Assembly: GCA_964424205.1 (NCBI GenBank)
Contig: CAYRIF010000060.1
Span: forward strand, 1 to 15,317
Source: CAYRIF01 sp964424205
Lineage (GTDB): Bacteria; Bacteroidota; Bacteroidia; Cytophagales; Cyclobacteriaceae
Direction of reading: 5' to 3'
DNA length: 15,317 bases
Shown: positions 12,969-15,317 of the stretch, piece after piece
Position numbering within the stretch: the stretch's first letter is position 1
How the letters are laid out: every line of letters starts with the position of its first letter
Translations under genes and position numbers: made by a program
The notes under the pieces: model-generated
Told to the model about the DNA's origin: nothing
Seen by the model: only the letters and a program-made list of their open reading frames with translations
Database searches by the model: none

Positions 12969-13808
12969 TTAGCCGATAGCGTTGTTATCCAAAATTTTAA
13001 GAAAGGTATCTGGTTCAGGTCGTACCCTATAATTGTCAGTTAAATCTGCAAATATAATTCTTCCATAAGCATCTGTAATAATGACAGTTGGCATGACCGT
13101 ATCATTTTTATAACCAAACATTTGCATTCCCGCAGGCAATCCATTTTTATGAAAAATAGCTAATTGCTTGGCGACCTTGTTGTTTACATCTACCAAAAAC
13201 TGAAAAGGAACATCATATTTTTTAGCCAATGACTTTGAAAAATGATGCGGTTGCGGACTAATGAGTACCATATTGACGCCCCGCTTTTCCAACGCCTTGT
13301 ATTGCGATGCAATCTCTTTAATTTGTGCCATGCATAGTGGACACCAATTGCCTCGATAAAACATGAAAATCGTAGGATTTCCAAGAAATGATTTAGAAGA
13401 GATTACATTTTTAGCGGTATCTTCTAATTCAAAATTAGCTAGGGAGTTCCCCACAGCAATTTTCTGTGTCCTTCCATCAAATCGTGAATACCAAAAAACA
13501 TAAGCTAACCACCCCAGAAGGAGTAAGAGGTTCGGCAAAGTGCTTAGGATAGTTCCGCCAATTGTGCTCATTAAAAAACCAACGGCAATGATACTTGTTC
13601 TGTAGGGAAGGTTCGGACTTGTTCTAGCTGTATTATGCAGGACAAACGCTTTTAAAAATAAAAAAGTGATGGTAAAAGAAGCAATCAACCTGCCAAGATA
13701 GCTATAGGAGAACCCGTCCATGGCAAGTAGCCAACTGCTTTGTAGTGCAGAAAAAATAGCATAGGTGATAAATGAAGTAACGAAAATGGATTTAAGGATA
13801 TTGCTCAC
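12969..13808 (-). CDS. Membrane-anchored peroxiredoxin-like (AhpC/TSA) protein
   Basis: An integral membrane protein with four predicted spans (about residues 5-26, 38-58, 70-91, 94-108) followed by a thioredoxin-fold peroxiredoxin-like domain (117-273). The domain shows FYRGNWCPLCMAQIKEI, a WCPLC redox site (C156, C159), then NMVLISPQP and a VMPTVIITDAYGRIIFAD strand pair. It probably reduces peroxides or handles disulfides at the membrane face. The frame is open up to a TTG at 13859, but that would place the gapdh terminator inside the coding sequence. I therefore start at GTG 13808, which keeps the first span; the first ATG (13721) would lose it. The start is uncertain. The gene converges with the Crp/Fnr gene, their stops 3 nt apart. 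Confidence 0.85.
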   Translation of the reverse strand: MSNILKSIFVTSFITYAIFSALQSSWLLAMDGFSYSYLGRLIASFTITFLFLKAFVLHNTARTSPNLPYRTSIIAVGFLMSTIGGTILSTLPNLLLLLGWLAYVFWYSRFDGRTQKIAVGNSLANFELEDTAKNVISSKSFLGNPTIFMFYRGNWCPLCMAQIKEIASQYKALEKRGVNMVLISPQPHHFSKSLAKKYDVPFQFLVDVNNKVAKQLAIFHKNGLPAGMQMFGYKNDTVMPTVIITDAYGRIIFADLTDNYRVRPEPDTFLKILDNNAIG

Positions 13809-13841
13809 GTAAATGTAGATTTGTTTAGAAAGTAGCAGCAC

Positions 13842-13879
13842 AAAAAAAGTGACAGCCAAGTTCTAATGAGCTGTCACTT
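13842..13879 (-). terminator. Intrinsic terminator of the gapdh gene
   Basis: On the minus strand AAGTGACAGC and GCTGTCACTT form a perfect 10-bp stem with a 13-nt loop, followed by a T tract. It begins 27 nt after the gapdh stop. It also argues against a start at 13859 for the next gene. Confidence 0.85.
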
Positions 13880-13906
13880 ATTAAGATAATTAATTTTTTA
13901 TTCCGT

Positions 13907-14899
13907 TTATCCCAACTTGACAATCAAATCAGCAGCCCTGTTTGAATAGCCTGCTTCATTGTCATACCAACCAACAATTTTCACCAAGTTGCCCATGGCA
14001 GAAGTGAGTTTGGAATCAAAAATTACAGAATGCGAATTACCCACAATGTCAATAGAAACAATCGGATCTTCAGTATATTCCATGATACCTTTCAACCCTT
14101 CTTGGGATGCTTTTTTCATCGCTGCATTTACTTCATCAGCAGTTACCTCTTTTTTCAAAACTGCTGTCAAATCAGTAACCGAACCATCAGGAATCGGCAC
14201 CCTCATGGCAATACCATCTAATTTTCCTGCTAAGTGAGGCAATACTAAGCCAACCGCTTTCGCAGCACCTGTTGAGGTAGGTATAATAGAATAAGCTGCT
14301 GCCCTTGCTCTTCTCAAATCACTGTGTGGCGCATCTTGCAACCTTTGGTCAGACGTATAAGCATGTGTGGTCGTGATAAACCCTTTTTCTACACCGAAGT
14401 TATCATCTAATACTTTAATCATTGGCGCAAGGCAGTTTGTGGTACATGATGCATTAGAAACTATTGTATCGCTAGCGGTAAGCGTTTCTTCATTTACGCC
14501 TAAAACAATTGTGGTGATGCCACCCTGAGCAGGAGCAGAGATGACCACTTTCTTAGCCCCAGCGGTGATGTGTTTTCCAGCACCGGCTGCATCTCTGAAT
14601 ATGCCTGTTGATTCTAATACCGTATCTACATTTAATTCAGCCCACGGTAAGTCCGCAGGGTTTCTTTCTTCGAATACTTTTATTTTTTGACCATTCACTG
14701 TGATGCTTTCTGCATCTGATGATACCGTTCCGTTAAACTTTCCGTGAACAGAATCATATTTTAGCAAGTGTGCTAAAGTAGCATTGTCTGTCAAGTCATT
14801 GATGGCAACGACCGCTACATTTTCCTTTTCTAAAAGGGTTTTGAAAGTAAGCCTTCCAATTCTACCAAACCCATTGATGGCAACTCTGATTTTTGACAT
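13907..14899 (-). CDS. gapA: Glyceraldehyde-3-phosphate dehydrogenase, type I
   Basis: A 330-aa enzyme of normal length that converts glyceraldehyde 3-phosphate, phosphate and NAD+ to 1,3-bisphosphoglycerate in glycolysis, or the reverse in gluconeogenesis. The NAD fold begins INGFGRIGR (residues 8-16), and D35 (AINDLTD) ends the second strand, favouring NAD over NADP. The catalytic site is SNASCTTNCLAP with C152, and H179 (TTTHAYT) is the partner base. PTSTGAAKAVGLVLP (207-221) and the C-terminal GWYDNEAGYSNR are family signatures. Codons look well chosen, as in a highly expressed gene. It has its own strong promoter and terminator and so is probably transcribed alone. The product is certain; the symbol follows convention, as a second copy could exist elsewhere. 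Confidence 0.97.
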   Translation of the reverse strand: MSKIRVAINGFGRIGRLTFKTLLEKENVAVVAINDLTDNATLAHLLKYDSVHGKFNGTVSSDAESITVNGQKIKVFEERNPADLPWAELNVDTVLESTGIFRDAAGAGKHITAGAKKVVISAPAQGGITTIVLGVNEETLTASDTIVSNASCTTNCLAPMIKVLDDNFGVEKGFITTTHAYTSDQRLQDAPHSDLRRARAAAYSIIPTSTGAAKAVGLVLPHLAGKLDGIAMRVPIPDGSVTDLTAVLKKEVTADEVNAAMKKASQEGLKGIMEYTEDPIVSIDIVGNSHSVIFDSKLTSAMGNLVKIVGWYDNEAGYSNRAADLIVKLG

Positions 14900-14934
14900 T
14901 TAATTTAATATTTTTTTTGAAAATAATCTTTGTA

Positions 14935-14965
14935 CAAAAATAGCACACACACTTACTAAAACCAA
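14935..14965 (-). promoter_or_regulatory. Promoter of the gapdh gene
   Basis: On the minus strand TTG (14963-14965) is followed after exactly 20 nt by TATTTTTG (14935-14942), a full Bacteroidota-type promoter. The -7 element ends 35 nt before the start codon. The leader is AT-rich with no Shine-Dalgarno. Confidence 0.8.
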
Positions 14966-15011
14966 TATTTTGAGTGAGTAAAAAATATTTTAATTTTATT
15001 TTTAAATTAAT

Positions 15012-15042
15012 TTTGCAATTATCAAATTGAAATCTATATTTG
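15012..15042 (+). promoter_or_regulatory. Promoter of the tRNA-Glu gene
   Basis: TTTG (15012-15015), 19 nt, then TATATTTG (15035-15042): both elements and the spacing match the Bacteroidota consensus. It is back to back with the gapdh promoter, about 46 nt apart. Transcription should begin near 15049, about 100 nt before the tRNA. Confidence 0.8.
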
Positions 15043-15150
15043 CACTCCTAATTTATCAGCAACCTTGAGAATGAGTAAGGAATGCTGAGAAGTTTGTGGT
15101 GTTTTATCTTGGGCTAAAGGTGCAAAAGTTAAAACCCACCGGAGGGAAAC

Positions 15151-15222
15151 GGTCCGTTCGTCTAGGGGTTAGGACACTGGGTTTTCATCTCAGCAACAGG
15201 GGTTCGATTCCCCTACGGACTA
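15151..15222 (+). tRNA. tRNA-Glu (UUC)
   Basis: A 72-nt tRNA without an encoded CCA. The acceptor stem is GGTCCGT / ACGGACT, with a G-T wobble at the end and discriminator A15222. The anticodon stem is CTGGG / CTCAG (15177-15181, 15189-15193), with loop TTTTCAT giving anticodon TTC for GAA/GAG. The T arm is CAGGGGTTCGATTCCCCTA in form, with the invariant GTTCGA. The tRNA also supplies the glutamyl group for haem precursor synthesis in organisms using the C5 route. Confidence 0.97.
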
Positions 15223-15226
15223 CTTT

Positions 15227-15257
15227 AAAGTCATTCGCTAAGCGAATGACTTTTTTT
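15227..15257 (+). terminator. Intrinsic terminator of the tRNA-Glu transcript
   Basis: AAAGTCATTCGC (15227-15238), loop TAA, GCGAATGACTTT (15242-15253) and four more T form a perfect 12-bp stem with a T tract, starting 4 nt after the tRNA. Together with the promoter upstream this defines a single-tRNA unit. Confidence 0.95.
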
Positions 15258-15317
15258 ATGCTCACGCTCTTTGTGATATTCCTATTTTGTCAACTACTAT
15301 TTGAAGGTGTTTTTACC

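Noticed and set aside
13959..14237. Plus-strand frame opposite gapdh
   Set aside because: It is antisense to a fully conserved housekeeping gene and has no independent support.
15151..15222. tRNA-Glu as an integration site for a mobile element
   Set aside because: No integrase gene and no duplicated tRNA 3' end are visible in the window; the tRNA is directly followed by its own terminator.
15258..15317. Open plus-strand frame MLTLFVIFLFCQ running off the window edge
   Set aside because: The ATG immediately follows the tRNA terminator T tract, and 20 hydrophobic codons are not enough to support a gene. It cannot be judged without the sequence beyond the edge.

Overview
The window looks like chromosomal DNA of a member of the Bacteroidota (class not determined). 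It is AT-rich, most starts lack a Shine-Dalgarno sequence, and several intergenic regions carry the Bacteroidota promoter pattern TTTG/TTG - about 19-20 nt - TAnnTTTG, with very good examples before the gapdh gene, the tRNA-Glu gene and the TetR-linked operon. The lipoprotein starts CKKD after its lipobox, which is also typical. Nothing looks like phage, an insertion sequence or CRISPR.

Layout. 1-92: tail of a truncated gene. 155-1107: a DinB-fold protein and an unrecognised 158-aa protein in one operon. 1323-3358 (minus): L-Ala-D/L-Glu (dipeptide) epimerase, then a class-III-like Sir2 deacylase without the usual zinc cysteines. 3359-3759: non-coding, with a possible decayed gene end. 3760-6096: divergent TetR repressor and a DUF2867-like / FAD monooxygenase operon sharing a short promoter region with a near-duplicated 20-bp box. 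6293-6952 (minus): TrmB. 7057-9854: a flavin-type (pyridoxamine-oxidase-like) protein and a DJ-1/PfpI protein, divergent from a MocR (GntR-aminotransferase) regulator. 10022-10828: a surface-type lipoprotein. 10896-12965: a regulatory cluster with a YgaP-like DUF2892 membrane protein, an unannotated 31-aa membrane peptide, two Crp/Fnr paralogues and an ArsR repressor. 12969-13808 (minus): membrane-anchored peroxiredoxin-like protein. 13907-14899 (minus): GAPDH. 15151-15222: tRNA-Glu(UUC) with a strong promoter and terminator.

How it fits together. Three modules show the same design, a regulator divergent from or beside a small redox or membrane unit: TetR with the FAD monooxygenase, MocR with flavin protein plus DJ-1, and Crp/Fnr plus ArsR with DUF2892. 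The last has a TGTGA-N6-TCACA palindrome before the membrane genes and an 11-bp inverted repeat before arsR. By analogy with the E. coli ygaV-ygaP pair and with persulfide-sensing ArsR proteins it may respond to sulfide or thiol stress, but that is inference.

The least expected signal is a set of three 19-nt hairpins (1177-1195, 3721-3739, 6108-6126). All are exactly 7-5-7, all have loop CCTGT closed by an A-T pair, the arms differ, and each is oriented with CCTGT on the sense strand just after a gene. They look like one family of transcript-end elements distinct from the three T-tract terminators also present.
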